Shown here: in pieces, positions 12,661 to 23,930 of the stretch | Position numbering within the stretch: position 1 is the first letter of the stretch | Layout of the letters: every line of letters begins with the position of its first letter | Source: Sclerodactyla briareus | Taxonomy: Eukaryota; Echinodermata; Holothuroidea; Dendrochirotida; Sclerodactylidae | Reading direction: 5' to 3' | Assembly (NCBI GenBank): GCA_026419785.1 | Contig: JAODTK010005509.1 | Location: forward strand, 62,001 to 126,000 | DNA length: 64,000 nucleotides | Translations under genes and position numbers: made by a program | The notes under the pieces: model-generated | The model's database searches: none | The model's input: the letters and a program-made list of their open reading frames with translations, nothing else | Told to the model about the DNA's origin: nothing

Positions 12661-13617
12661 TCCATGGGAAATTTGAACTGGGTAAGGTTACATTGAATAT
12701 TGCACAGGTCTTTCCTCCAGACGGTTTTTCTCAAGGCTGACGAGTTTACTGCCCAGAATCTGGTTTGGATGGCATCTCTCTGGTAGGGCTCATCCTGGAA
12801 ATTAATTATTCTGCAAAATAAGCCCTGTCAGTCAATATTGTTATACAATCTCAGAGATTATTATATCTATAATCAACAACTTATTCTGTCAATAGTGAGA
12901 GATTATTTTCATCCCTTGGGAGAGAGAGTCCGATCAAATTGAACCTTGGAATTGATAAATTCTCAATTTCCTCAAATTTCAAGGTGTGATGCACTTTTCT
13001 TGGTTTACAGTAGCATCTTAGCTCTGTGGGGAAATCATATGAATTGAGGCATGTTCTCTGAATACCATGTTAGGGGTTAGAGTCATTTTTAGGAGAACAG
13101 CAGTACTTTATGGGAAATACACAATATATTCACAAATTTTTTTTTTTTCATATAAATTCACACTTGAGATAATGTAGACCCTACTAAAGACAATTGTCAT
13201 CACTAATGATTAGGTAGTATAATTTGCACCAATTTTGCAATGTTTGTGGATTACCATTGAAAACTTGAGAGTTGTGTCCATCTTTGATCCTGAAGAGTTA
13301 AAAAAAAGTTGTGGATCATTGGAAGTCAATTATGTGTCTAATAATTTCTGCAAAACTTAGTATACATTGTCAATATTCAGTCCCAATGAATTGAAGAGCT
13401 TTGCAGAGAGTGAAATTTTGGAGTTTTTTGGATTTTCATGAAACTTAACAAATTAGGCTACTGCAAGTCAAGTATTGTGTCTAACTTGAATAATTCAGGC
13501 AATGTTTTTTTTTAATTTAAGTCCACAAAACTTGGTACTCGGTTGGTAGACATGCTCAGCAATCAGTCTAAATGAACTTGAATTAGTCATGATTAGTGCC
13601 CATTTTGCCCCCCCCAT

Positions 13618-13648
<31 letters not shown>

Positions 13649-14664
13649 CTTTAAATCTGTTAACTGGCAATTGCTCGGCTTCGACCTCCAAGATCACGTA
13701 ATTGATTGATTAGTGGCATTTGTGAGTAAAGCACCCAGGGGCTGGCCACTATATCCACGTCTATATCATTATTATATGCTCTGTATAGATATCGCCAATG
13801 ATTATCTGTGAACGGCATTTGCTTCTTTTCCTACCTCACATGAGGTTGTTGAAATACTAAATGCCTCAACAAAAACACGGAGTTCGAAAAAAAAAGTGAG
13901 GACTAGCGCTTCTTGACCCTTATTGGTAAGCATTCTTTTTCTGTAGTCCTCAAAATTTTAAGAAACAATAATAAACTGAACAAATGAATCCTAAATATGC
14001 ACAAATGCTATCTATGTTATTAGGACCAACTAGCTTTTTGCAATAACAAGCCAATTGACCAATCAGAAATATGCATTTGTATTATCAGATGCTGGGTATT
14101 ATTGTAAAAATTGTAATTTAACCTTCAATAGATCTTTTTCTCAAACACTGGTGTACACTGCCTAACATGGCATTTAATAACAATGTCCTATTTCTCCCAG
14201 CCTTGATCCCTATTCTTGTTCGGGTATGGAAGTTTCCACATGATCAACCACACTCTACAAGGGTGGAGTCATTATTTGCCTTTACGGCCACCCTAAAATC
14301 AAGGGTGTCATCTAGACTACCAGGCCAGTGAACGAGTGATCATTGGATGGTATGCGATGAGATGAGGAAGGGTAACAAGAATTAGAGGACTACTATGAGA
14401 GAGGGGAATAAGAATGAATGGAGTGGAAACGTGATTAAAAAAAATGCATGTGATGAACCTTTTTTTTTTTACTCACGTTCATCATGGTTTAGATACACAT
14501 GGATGATGAGAGACAAGAGGTCAACAGTGCGGTAACGTGCTCATTTTTGTCGGGGTGGAGAATCAATAAAGGAATCAATATTCATTTCACCATTCGACCA
14601 AAGTTTGGTCAGTAGTTCAGTAGTTGTGACAGCTGTCCTGCTATTAGCTCCGGAAATGGCCATG
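12661..14664. other. intron, no gene recognised
   Basis: AT-rich. Contains a poly-T tract at 13619-13648. No recognisable coding sequence. Confidence 0.5.
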
Positions 14665-14800
14665 CTGCTCGTTTGTAGAAAAGTAGTTGGTAGTAATTAT
14701 ATTTATTGCAGTTCCTGCAGACAACTGGGTTACAAGGGTGCAAGCGGGTCAGAGGTGTCGAAGGCTGCTTTAGATTTTAAGTGTAGATATTGTAGAGGTG
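14665..14800 (+). mobile_element. LINE remnant: zinc-knuckle-like segment
   Basis: The frame reads VCRKVVGSNYIYCSSCRQ and ends DFKCRYCRG. This is the degenerate form of the C..C..GVGSNSI.C..C......K.CSG.....DF.C..C motif found near the end of many endonuclease/reverse-transcriptase LINE proteins of marine invertebrates. Two expected His/Cys positions are lost (QLGYKGASG in place of a W.HK.CSG-type stretch). No adjacent RT domain is visible. This is a short relic, not a gene. Confidence 0.6.
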
Positions 14801-16294
14801 AAGTTACTAGTCTCTCCTGAACAGCCAGATGTCGGTTTTACTTGGTGGCAAATCCTGGAGTTCTTTTATTCAGGCGATATTGCTTAGCCTGCAGGACGAT
14901 GTGGAAGACATGTTACGTATATGCCAACATGAACATCCTAAATTTGGTGTTAATTAGGCCAGTTTCCCTGCTTCAGGTTATTGCTTCAGCTCGGTTGGAA
15001 GTTTGGAGAATGCCTATGGTTGGAAGGGGGGGGTGGTAGTGGATGGAGTATGGTATAATGTTGGAGGGGTGGTAGCTGGATGGAGTATGGTATAATGTTG
15101 AGGGGTGGGGGGGGGAGGTAGTATGGTTATAAGGAAGCTCTCAGGAGAAAGGGGGGTTCCAGGGAGCAGGGGACTGTAGGTGAACTTCAGGTAGACAAAC
15201 GCAATGGTGGTTGGGATGGATGAGTAGTGTTTGCAAGTGATGTTGACCCAAGTTGGCCTGTGTGTGGGAAGAGGGTGATGGCAAACTCTGCGTTGTTGTA
15301 AGAGGTGCAAGAATAGATCCAATGGCGATGAATTAAAGTGACGGGGAGGGACTCTGAGACTGACAGAGATTTGTTGTGGAAAGATGCTAGAAGAGGGCAA
15401 TAGAGATGGTACAACCAGTAAGGCTGCAATACCGCTGATTGCTCAACTTGAATGTAGTATCTAACATTTCAATCTATGGTTAAACGGCTGAAGTTGATAA
15501 ACAGAATTTGATTGCCTAGGTGTTTGTAGTGCCATAATCAGGCCTAGCACTAACTAACAATGTACTTGTTCCCATGCCCTTTCTATGATGCATATAATTT
15601 AGGAAATATATAGCTTCTTTCCGTTTCAAATATTTATTCAATCACAGATTATAGACAACAGAAGCAATTCTTGCATTAGATGAGGATATGCGCAATTACT
15701 TCCCGTTCGCTGTGGGAAAAGCTTTTATCCAGTTAATGATCATCCTATCTTTTCACCGGACGGGTCAATTTTGAATGGGCATCGAGCATCAAATCACTAT
15801 TCAATCCGTAGCCTGTTCCATGGTGCTCTCTGGGTTAAAATCCCACGAGCGGAAAGTCGCTAATCAGGCCTACAAGTCTTGTTGTCATCTCCCATCTGCG
15901 TATCTGTGTTCAACAATGAACATCCATACAAACTAGGCAGTTGAGTGGTTGTTGAATAGTGAGTGTTTCGCCCTTAAAGCCATAGCCTAGTGTTCATAGA
16001 TTATCTCTAATCGCGGCGAACGGTCAATAAATTGTCAGTCGCAAGATTTATTCAAAGATTCGACGGAGACAAACTGTAACCCTAAATAAAACTGACTGCT
16101 TTAATACCATGACAGTGCGCTCAAGCACCCAAACTTAATCACGGTGCTAGGTGCTGTGTAAACCTGTGCTATACATGATGTATGAGTGCAGTACACACAG
16201 AGAATATGCTTTCGTGCAGGGTACATGCTCAATTGTGCAATAAGAATCACGTGGACAGACTGTGTTGTATGTGCATGTGCTAACTGGGCTTTAT
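14801..16294. other. intron, G-rich short tandem repeat, otherwise blank
   Basis: Two or three copies of a unit containing GGATGGAGTATGGTATAATG at about 15030-15110. The opposite strand gives a Pro/Thr-rich open frame (15014-15400) that reflects low complexity. Nothing else recognised. Confidence 0.5.
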
Positions 16295-17335
16295 TTATTC
16301 CTTGACAAAGTCAGAGGAATCTATGCAGTCCTGACCGTAGTGTTTGTGTGTATGTATGTGGCATGTAACCCTGCTGGTTAAAAAGACAACTGCCCCAACT
16401 GGATGAATGAAACTCATTCTTGGCATATGTGTTTCCCCATGATGAGTACATCAACCCTTTTGTTTTGGGTCACGTCAGAGGTCTCGGGAGGTCACAGAGT
16501 CAAAGTCGGGAAACCTTGTAAAACCCACAAGTCTGAATGTTAGTCTGATCAAGTTTGAATTTGGTGTATAGCATTCTTATGGGAATAATGATAACCAACC
16601 AACCTGATTGCTGACGCTCATACTTGTAATGTGTGTTCCCCATGATGAGTACCGAACCCATTTTTTTGGAATCAGGTCAGAGGCCATAATGAGGTCAACA
16701 GAGGTCAGGAAGTACTTAAACCTTGTAACACGAGAAGTTCCCAGAAATGGTTGTCCTGATCATGTTGAGATTTTAGATGTGTATCTCTCTTATGGGAGTC
16801 ATGGACCCTATTAGTATGTTTGTTTTAACGCAGTGGCGTAGGTGATGTGAAAAAAAATATATTGAAGTCAAAAAAACATAATAAATTTGTGGGAAGTCAA
16901 TATTCTGGGGTGGCACAATTTTATAAAACGGGGGGTATGTAAACACAATAACTGGTGACCACACCCCAAGATTGGATGAAAAGCTCATGGCTATTGTATG
17001 TGCGTTATCCCCCGATGATGAGAACCATGAAAACCCTATTGTGTCTGGGTACAAATGTCAGTAAGTTCATTGAGGTTCCTAGAGGTGTAACCGAGTACCA
17101 GAAAACCTTTGAATGTGAATGTTAGCATGTCTTATCAAAGACCGTATAGGAGCCTCTAGGTTGAATTTGGATGTGGGAGAAAAATGGGAACGGAAATAAA
17201 TTAATTCAGATGTAATGGGTCGGCCCTTAATGAGCTGGTGCATCGCTCACATTTGTCCTTCTGTCTGGCTATAGGTTGTCAAACGATCAGGAATCAACTA
17301 GTCTTTTGGCCTTTCGTTCAAGTTTCAATTATACA
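16295..17335 (+). repeat. dispersed family A, copy 2
   Basis: Opens 'TTCCTTGACAAAGTCAGAGG', has a TG-rich segment, then three diverged ~200-bp units with 'CCCCATGATGAGTAC' and 'GGTCAGAGG'. Ends with the block shared with copy 1 ('CACATTTGTCCTTCTGTCTG'). The series is interrupted near 16831 by CAGTGGCGTAGGTGATG, which looks like a hAT-MITE end. Confidence 0.75.
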
Positions 17336-18205
17336 CACAATATAAATGCCTATTCAATTGAAAAAATGGTCCACTTTCGAGGAAAGTGACTGCAAATCTC
17401 TTTCACAGCTAACTACATTTCATTTATTTTTCCTATGAATTTGTAAAATTCAGCCCAAATTTTCCATCTCAGGTGCCTGTTGGGGAGAAATGCCATGTGA
17501 CACATGAGTGTTCACCCACATCAACGTTAGCTGCAAATTGTTACATGTATCATTATTTGTGACACTAACACACTGTTGGCAGAGCTGGATATTGTATAAC
17601 GAAATGAAGCATCCCTCACATTGGAGAAAATTGCAATCAATACAGCAGGTGACAGCTAGGGTTACCTGCTCAACCTTCAACATTTACCTCACCTCGTTTC
17701 TGTGCCTCCCTAGCATAAAATACCAGTTTTGACAGTTCTAAGTTTTCTAACCTCCTGCGCTGGGGTGTGATGATTGCACTCATTCCAAAGGTGGCAGTCA
17801 TGTTGGGGTTTGGGGCAGGTAATTCCATCCCATGCATTGCCCAGATGAATAATATGTAGAAATAGGCTGCTGTCTTTTTATGGTGTTTTTGACTTTGTTA
17901 CTATTGTGATCTGGGAATTTGGGAATGTTGTGTTCTACTCAGTTTAGAGTATTAAAGTTGGTGCAGGCATTTTGTAACAATGTGGGGAAAAGGATAAAGC
18001 ATGATTTCTCTACTCCAGTATGGATAGTAGGTCATACCGTGAGAAACATTTGCTAATGCTGTACTATCAAACTCCTGTCAGAATTGATGGCTATTAGTGA
18101 TAGGAAGTGCAAACGATTCAGTTTGAAAAAACTGGAGCAAGAAGAAGTTATTTTCCCTTAAATGATGTTCATGAGCCAGCATAGCAAATAGAGGAGGCCT
18201 CTTTG
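17336..18205. other. intron, no recognised element
   Basis: Nothing recognised; overlapping short open frames on both strands at 17450-17732 look random. Confidence 0.5.
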
Positions 18206-19490
18206 GCATCTGCGTTACTATTGGTTCCTGGATAGGAACCTGAGTCTACTGGACAAATATTGAAGCAGAAAGAAGTTTGGGCAAGAAATCACTAGAGGAA
18301 TTAATATATCCCCGCGGGACACTGGAGGTGTCCGGGATTATTATGGTTTGGGGTGTGTAAGGCCGCTGCCGTCTCAGGACCGCCGCCACCGCCAGGAAAC
18401 TTTAGGCGTAGCGCAATAACTCTGTAAAGCTTTATCCGATTGATCTGAAACTTGGTACAAATGTCCGCCCCGGTGACATCTGGATGAGGTCGCAAGTGGG
18501 GATCACGCAATGTGGGGGCTGGTAAGTTTACGTACAATTTCAAGTTGTTGGATTTGAACAAAACTTGGTGGGTAGGGACTATAGTTGATCCCGAAAAAAT
18601 GTGGAGGTCATTTCAAGGTCATCAAAGGTCAAATTTGCGAATTTATGCGATTTCCAAACTTTGTTAGATTTAGTTACCTATTGGTTCCTCTGGATTAGGA
18701 ACATGATATACTGGCCACATATTGAAGAAGAACGAAGTTTGGGCAAGAAATCACTAGTAGGAATAATTATTTCCCCGCGACACGAGGTGTCCGGGGATAT
18801 TATGATTTTGGGGATGTAGCCGCTGCCGTCTCAGGCTCCGCCCGCTACCGCCAGAAAAACTTTAGCGTTAGTGCAATTAACTCTTAACGCTTTACGATTG
18901 ATCTGAACTTGGCCAAGTCCGCCCCGGGGAAATCCGGATGAGTTCGAAAGTGGGCATACTGCAATGCTGGGGGTGCTAATTACGTCAAATTTCAAGTTGG
19001 TGGATTGAACAAAAACTTGGGTGAGGTAGGGACTCTAAGTTGATCCTGAAAAATGTGGAGGGTCTTTCAAGGTCAGCAAAGGGTGAAAAATTTGCAGAAT
19101 TATGCGATTTCCAAACTTTGTTAGATTTGAACGAAACTTAGGGGGTAGGGAATTTAGTTGATCCCCAAAAATTGGGTGGTCATTTCAAGGTATCGGAGGT
19201 CAAATTTGGGAAAATTTGCGCCGATTTTCCAACTTAGTCAGATTTGAACGAAAACTGGGGATGGGGGCTACATTTGTTTAAAAGTCATTTTAAAGCCATC
19301 GTGGTCAATTTGACTGAATCTGCTTATGCCATTAACTTCATGGAATATAACAAAACTTGGTGGATAAAGCTTATAGTTGGTATGCAAAAAGGGGACTATG
19401 GGGGGTTAGATACGTCTTCCCAATGACTGCTCAATAGTGGGGATATAACGTTTGCGGTTTATACGCCCTACACATGTCTAGTTAAATTAT
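18206..19490 (+). repeat. family B (hairpin-ended), two tandem copies
   Basis: Each copy has a hairpin of the form CCCCG-(c)-GACAC...GTGTC-CGGGG (about 18310 and 18773), then 'ATTATGGTTT', a GC-rich block, 'TTTATCCGATTGATCTGAAA', and repeated ~105-bp subunits with AGGTCA half-sites. The second copy ends 'GGGGATATAACG...GCGGTTTATACGCC' and TGTCTAGTT at about 19488. Both hairpins follow the same sequence 'GTTTGGGCAAGAAATCACTA', so the pair arose by tandem duplication of a unit of about 470 bp. Confidence 0.8.
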
Positions 19491-19544
19491 GGTCACAGTA
19501 TTCCTTTTTGGTGACTGACAGGGAAGAACACTATTGCCGGGCGT

Positions 19545-20290
19545 AAAATCCCGTCAGATGTGGACTACTGTATTACATGCATTTATATGCGCCCTCTATC
19601 TACGAAATAATTCGAGGCCAGATACAAAGACAGAAAACCTAAGTCCTATGGCACAATATCCTAAACAGAAAGGTTTTCAAGTGAGTCTAAAGTGATTTCA
19701 GAGGTCAGTGTCAAACAAGTGCCAATATTCCCCACCCTAGAAGCGTCAGTGGCAAACGAATGAGTTTCCATAAGCTGGATTAGGACCTAGGGACAACCAA
19801 GAATTTATCACAAGACCTAGCATATGTGGCCGGGACATAAGGAGTAATCATAGTAGTGATGTATTCATAGGGCGCTGCCATTCATAGCCTTCCAGATGAG
19901 TAGGGCAATTTTGTAATCAATACGCTTGCCTATTGGGAGCCAGTGTAGATCTTGAAGGATAGGCTTTATGTTCAGATTTCTTGGTAGAATGTCAAACACC
20001 CTAGCACAGTGTACTGCAGAGCAGTTGGAGCTCATTACGATGTTTATCAGGAATACCAAAAATAAGGGAATAGTTGTTATTGAGGCGTGAGAGAACCAAA
20101 GCAGCATACGAACAGAGCGGCCTGATCTGAAAATGATTTTCTGATTGAAATTAATTCCGGATATAGAATAAGATCCGACATAATTTCCCTATTTGAGGTT
20201 TCCATCCTCATAGCGTTATCAAACGAACCCCAAGATCCGCAACATTGGGACAGACTGAACCTGGGCATCACCCATTTGAACAGCTTTGCT
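19545..20290 (-). mobile_element. CR1/L2-like LINE, 3' end of RT ORF and tail (degenerate)
   Basis: On the - strand, with frame shifts, the order is: MLRILGV (about 20255), ISIRKSFSDQAA, NNYSLIFGIPDKHRNELQ, ILQDLHWLPIGKRIDYKIAL, LIWKAMNG, YITTMITPYVPA then KFLVVPRS, and DSLENLSV. These match, in order, the LGV..., IRK.LS..A, LDYCNSLL.GLP, LHWLP...RI.YK, KALNG.AP.Y and late SF...LKT.L segments of CR1/L2/Jockey-type reverse transcriptase proteins. The 3' tail has a 'GGGCGCATATAAATGCATG' segment typical of such elements. The copy is 5'-truncated and inactive. The clade is not resolved. Confidence 0.85.
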
Positions 20291-20334
20291 GAATTTGTGT
20301 TGATGCAGTTGTACAATATTCCAATATGGTATTC

Positions 20335-20790
20335 CTATTGTGTGCTGATCCGGGGAAGGACACTGTTGTGCAGGCTAGTAATTATCACTCCCCCTTCTGT
20401 GGTTACAGGGTTAGAATATGCCAAGATTCCTATCTCTGACGATCTGAGTGAAGGACCAAGTTGTCCAGGCCCGAATTGTCCCCCTCCTCTCTGCCTAGTG
20501 TTGTAGACCTTACCCACAGTATTTCTATCTCTGTAACTGATCTGAGTTAAGTATGGATCCTTGTTTCGAGCAGTAATTGGTTGCTCTTTCCCCTTCTAGA
20601 ATATGCCCAACTGTATCCTGTTTTCTGTGACGGATCCGAGTAGGCACTTTCCAGGTAGTACTGCTCCCCCACCCTCTTTCCCGATGGGTCGAGTGTCGTC
20701 TAGAATATACCCCCCGTACATTCCTATCCTCCTGTGACTATCTAGGAAGTGACGCTGTCCAGGCTGTAGTCGTTCCTGTGGCCTAGTGTT
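20335..20790. repeat. diverged tandem repeat, about 110-bp unit, about four copies
   Basis: Recurring phrases: 'TAGAATATGCC', 'CCTATCTCTG..ACTGATCTGAG', 'TTGTCCAGGC', 'GTAATTG.TCC..CCTCT' and 'GTGGCCTAGTGTTGTAGA'. No coding meaning. Confidence 0.65.
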
Positions 20791-21936
20791 TGTAGAAAAT
20801 ACCTCATGCGTCTTTGTGATGATCATCTTGTTATATTAATTATTGTGAAACAATAAGTGTGACTGGGATTCACATCCCACGCTACGAACGACAGGATTTA
20901 ATGGCATGTTTGTAGAGTGCTATTGGTTAAATAGTACTTGGACCATTTTACTGCATCCATATTTAATTTAATCCCCACCGAGGTTTGGCCCCGTCCTCCA
21001 ACTCTTCAAGTGTGGTTAAAGGCCCGCTTCTTCACACGATTCCTGTTTGTCTGAGGCAATTCAGTTTGCTTAATAATACAGAGAATGTCTCTGTAAGCTT
21101 GGCAATGGTAGAATCTGCTGAATATGTTGGGTGAGAGGATGCCTTCCCTAAGGGAATGCATCCTCTCACCTAATGCTAGGGTCTATTTCCCTCATCTCAT
21201 AATACCATATTTGTGATGTTTAGAACGAACTTAAATCATTATATCATTAAAATATATTTCTTTGTTGTTTAAACAACTACTCAAATTTGGGATTTTCTCA
21301 CGTGGAAAGTAAATGTTATGCTGACGTTACACTGTCAGGCCGACAAAATCATTAGAGTTATAAAAAACAGAACTACATCAGCTCTGTTGTATTTTCTTAC
21401 ATGGACTGTAAAGTAATTGAAAGAACAACTACAATATTTTTACTTGTGCGCCACAATGAAAGTTTGTTCGGCCTTTAGTTCGACTTGGTCACTCATTGAC
21501 CTGCGTGCCACACCCTACAACCTGTTTTCCACAATGGCCATGATTTAATAACATATGCATCACAACCTTATCAATACCCGCCTAGCCATTCATTTACTCA
21601 CGCTTCATATTCTACGACACCATTCCCATATATAGTCCCCTAAGAATTACGGCTTCGCAATAGATTGGGCTGGAGATTGTTTAGGCCTTTTTATTCTTGG
21701 GCGACTGTGTAACCGTAATTTGCAGATTTGTGATGTGAATTTTTATGTCGCCTAGCTAGGCGGCAAACTGAGGGCCTAACGTTAGGCTCCCTAAGCCTAC
21801 GGTCGGAGCTTCACTTCCATGCCTACTTTTTGTCGGTAACCACCGTTCTAACGCCTACAATATACTTTACCGCTTCATAAGTCCTAGAACTTCGTTCTGT
21901 TGAAGCGTGCGGTATTTTAACGCACATGTCTGGTAA
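20791..21936. other. intron; one near-perfect hairpin
   Basis: Mostly featureless. Holds the 41-nt hairpin listed separately (21130-21170) and a 14-bp palindrome, GCCTAACGTTAGGC, near 21776. The 21650-21900 part is richer in G+C than its surroundings. Confidence 0.5.
21130..21170. repeat. 41-nt near-perfect hairpin
   Basis: GGTGAGAGGATGC C TTCCCT pairs with AGGGAA T GCATCCTCTCACC around a single unpaired base. Arms are 20 bp with one mismatch. No T-run follows, so it is not a standard terminator. Confidence 0.85.
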
Positions 21937-22175
21937 GGCGCCATGTCAAAATATCGCCCGTTGCGGCCGCCTGGGCGAGCCGCGGGAAGCCGCGTTGCCG
22001 TCGTCGGCTCTGGTTTCGTTGCTATGACCAACCCAATAACATATCCAGTCAGCGTGCCTGCCGGCAGCGGCTGCCCTCTTATGATCTCCACCCAGCCTAA
22101 TAGTGCATTGTGAGTGTGCACCGGTGCATATCAGTGATTCTATTGAAACTGGCCGCGCCGCCGCTGAGCTTCTAA
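21937..22175. repeat. GC-rich, CpG-dense block (left member of a pair)
   Basis: Begins GGCGCCATGTCAAAA, the exact reverse complement of TTTTGACATGGCGCC at 23912-23926. Dense in CG, unlike the AT-rich surroundings. The stretch around TCTATTGAAA (22139) also resembles 23720-23760 in direct orientation. Could be a repeat pair or a CpG-rich regulatory patch; nothing decides. Confidence 0.5.
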
Positions 22176-23167
22176 AAATCATACATTGATTTGCAAAATG
22201 GAAGAACCTAAGTACCGGTTTGGGTTGTGACATATATTATTTATGATTCATCTCTCACATTCTATTGTACATATTTAGCTAATTTACATGGTCATCACCA
22301 CAAAATCTTTATGAGGTTAATAAGAATAGTTTGTGACCACAATTTTATCAATGAACGTTGTGTAGGCCTAGTCCCTTAATTTACCTCGTGCAAGAGTATG
22401 TTAGGATATGTTCGGCCATGTATTATCAACTTAAAAAAATATAACTGAAAATAGACATAATGTAGAATGATTGGGGAGGGGTATCGGGCGCGGAGGTGAG
22501 GTGTCATGAAATCTCAACATTTAGTCAACAAAATCTAGAAATTGGCGAGTGAAAGTTGCGATTGCGGAAATAATTCATTACATGAAACTTGTCATCAAGG
22601 GGAAATACTGTTTCTACCAATAATCAGGAGACTTGCGTGCTCACACAAGAAATTTCATGGGGGACCGTTAGCACTGTGAACCCCCAAACACAGCGTCTCG
22701 ACTGCATGCGCCAGGCGTCGGACTTAACTTTGGCGGCAAGGAAAAGTTAGCAACGTCATGAATCGAGTTATGTTATTATGATCGAAAATTAAACAATGTA
22801 GTACTGGATAGAATCATGGAACCTCTAAATGAGAAATAACTGATTAGAATCGATGGGAAACATGGTCTTCAAAGACTCAAAAGTGTTTTGAATAAATGAA
22901 ATTAATCAGTTATTTTTCTATCATCAATATTGATGACATATTGTGTATTCACCTGCTTATTAAAGCTCCGCCCCATTCTCATTGGACTCGTTCATTATTG
23001 CTATGGGGTCACTTTAATTGTATGTATCAAATGATTTATTCTGGGTTCATTGTTGGACTGCGAACGAAAGAGGTAAAGTAGAGAGGTAAGTAATCAAAGA
23101 ATCATTTATATTTTTTATTGGCAACCGTGAATGCAATTTTCATTTGCACTAGTAGGGCCTGCCGGAA

Positions 23168-23185
23168 GGGGGGGGGGGGGGGGGG
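23168..23185. repeat. poly-G tract, 18 bases
   Basis: Homopolymer run seen directly. Lies just upstream of the inverted-repeat element. Confidence 0.9.
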
Positions 23186-23288
23186 TGTCTGGGAACTTCA
23201 CCAGCATGTTGGCTAAACCATGACCTTACCAGTCTTAAGAAGGGGATGTGCTGTTAGGACTTCATTGGCAGAAATGGTGGTAACGCTA

Positions 23289-23616
23289 CCAGAAATTTGA
23301 TCATAACTCGAAAACGGAAGGATTTTTCATTTTTTCGGCCAGCATACTGAATTCATAAACATAATTTAAGGATGCTCTTTCCTCGGTACCACTTCGAGAA
23401 AATCGTCGTTAGCCCGGCTAGATATACTAGACTTTTCCGGAACTAGGTACCATTGGGTTGTGCGCAGCCGGGGATACGGCTGCGGATTTTCTCGAACAAA
23501 GTGATAAAGATGGAGAGAGCATCCTTAAATTAGGTGTATGAAATCAGTATGCTGCCGAAAAAAAAAAAAACATCGGACATCCCTTCCGTTTTGTCGAGTT
23601 ATGAGAGATTTTCTGC
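23289..23616. mobile_element. long inverted-repeat (foldback) element, about 330 bp
   Basis: The two halves are reverse complements. Perfect blocks include AATTTAAGGATGCTCT (23363-23378) with AGAGCATCCTTAAATT (23516-23531), and TTCGAGAAAATC (23393-23404) with GATTTTCTCGAA (23485-23496). Outside these, 'CATAACTCG', 'AACGGAAGG', 'TTTTTTCGGC' and 'AGCATACTGA' recur inverted, giving arms of about 110 bases or more. The centre holds a further hairpin, CGCAGCCG (23463-23470) with CGGCTGCG (23477-23484). No ORF. Likely a foldback or MITE-type element; no target duplication was identified. Confidence 0.85.
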
Positions 23617-23689
23617 CCGCCGTTAGGCAGACCTTAACTTTTCACCACATCGTAATATTGGGCTGGTGTGTGTGCGTGTGCATTGAATG

Positions 23690-23930
23690 CATTATGCGTC
23701 ATTGTGTATATCTATCGATAGTTCTATTGAAATCGGCGTCCCGTCCGCTGCGTTTGCCTGCTCCTGTTGTTTCAACATTGAATATAACGGTCCACACAGG
23801 TCCAGCGGTGGTTGCTAAGGCATTCTATTGTTCTGATTACCTCGCCGCGCGCGGCCTTGCCGAGGCCACCCGAGATTTGCCTCGGCAAGGCGCAGCCGCC
23901 GATTCTAAAACTTTTGACATGGCGCCACTG
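23690..23930. repeat. GC-rich block with 13-bp perfect hairpin (right member of a pair)
   Basis: GCCTTGCCGAGGC (23854-23866) and GCCTCGGCAAGGC (23879-23891) form a perfect 13-bp stem over a 12-base loop. TTTTGACATGGCGCC at 23912-23926 mirrors the block at 21937. CpG-dense. Confidence 0.6.
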
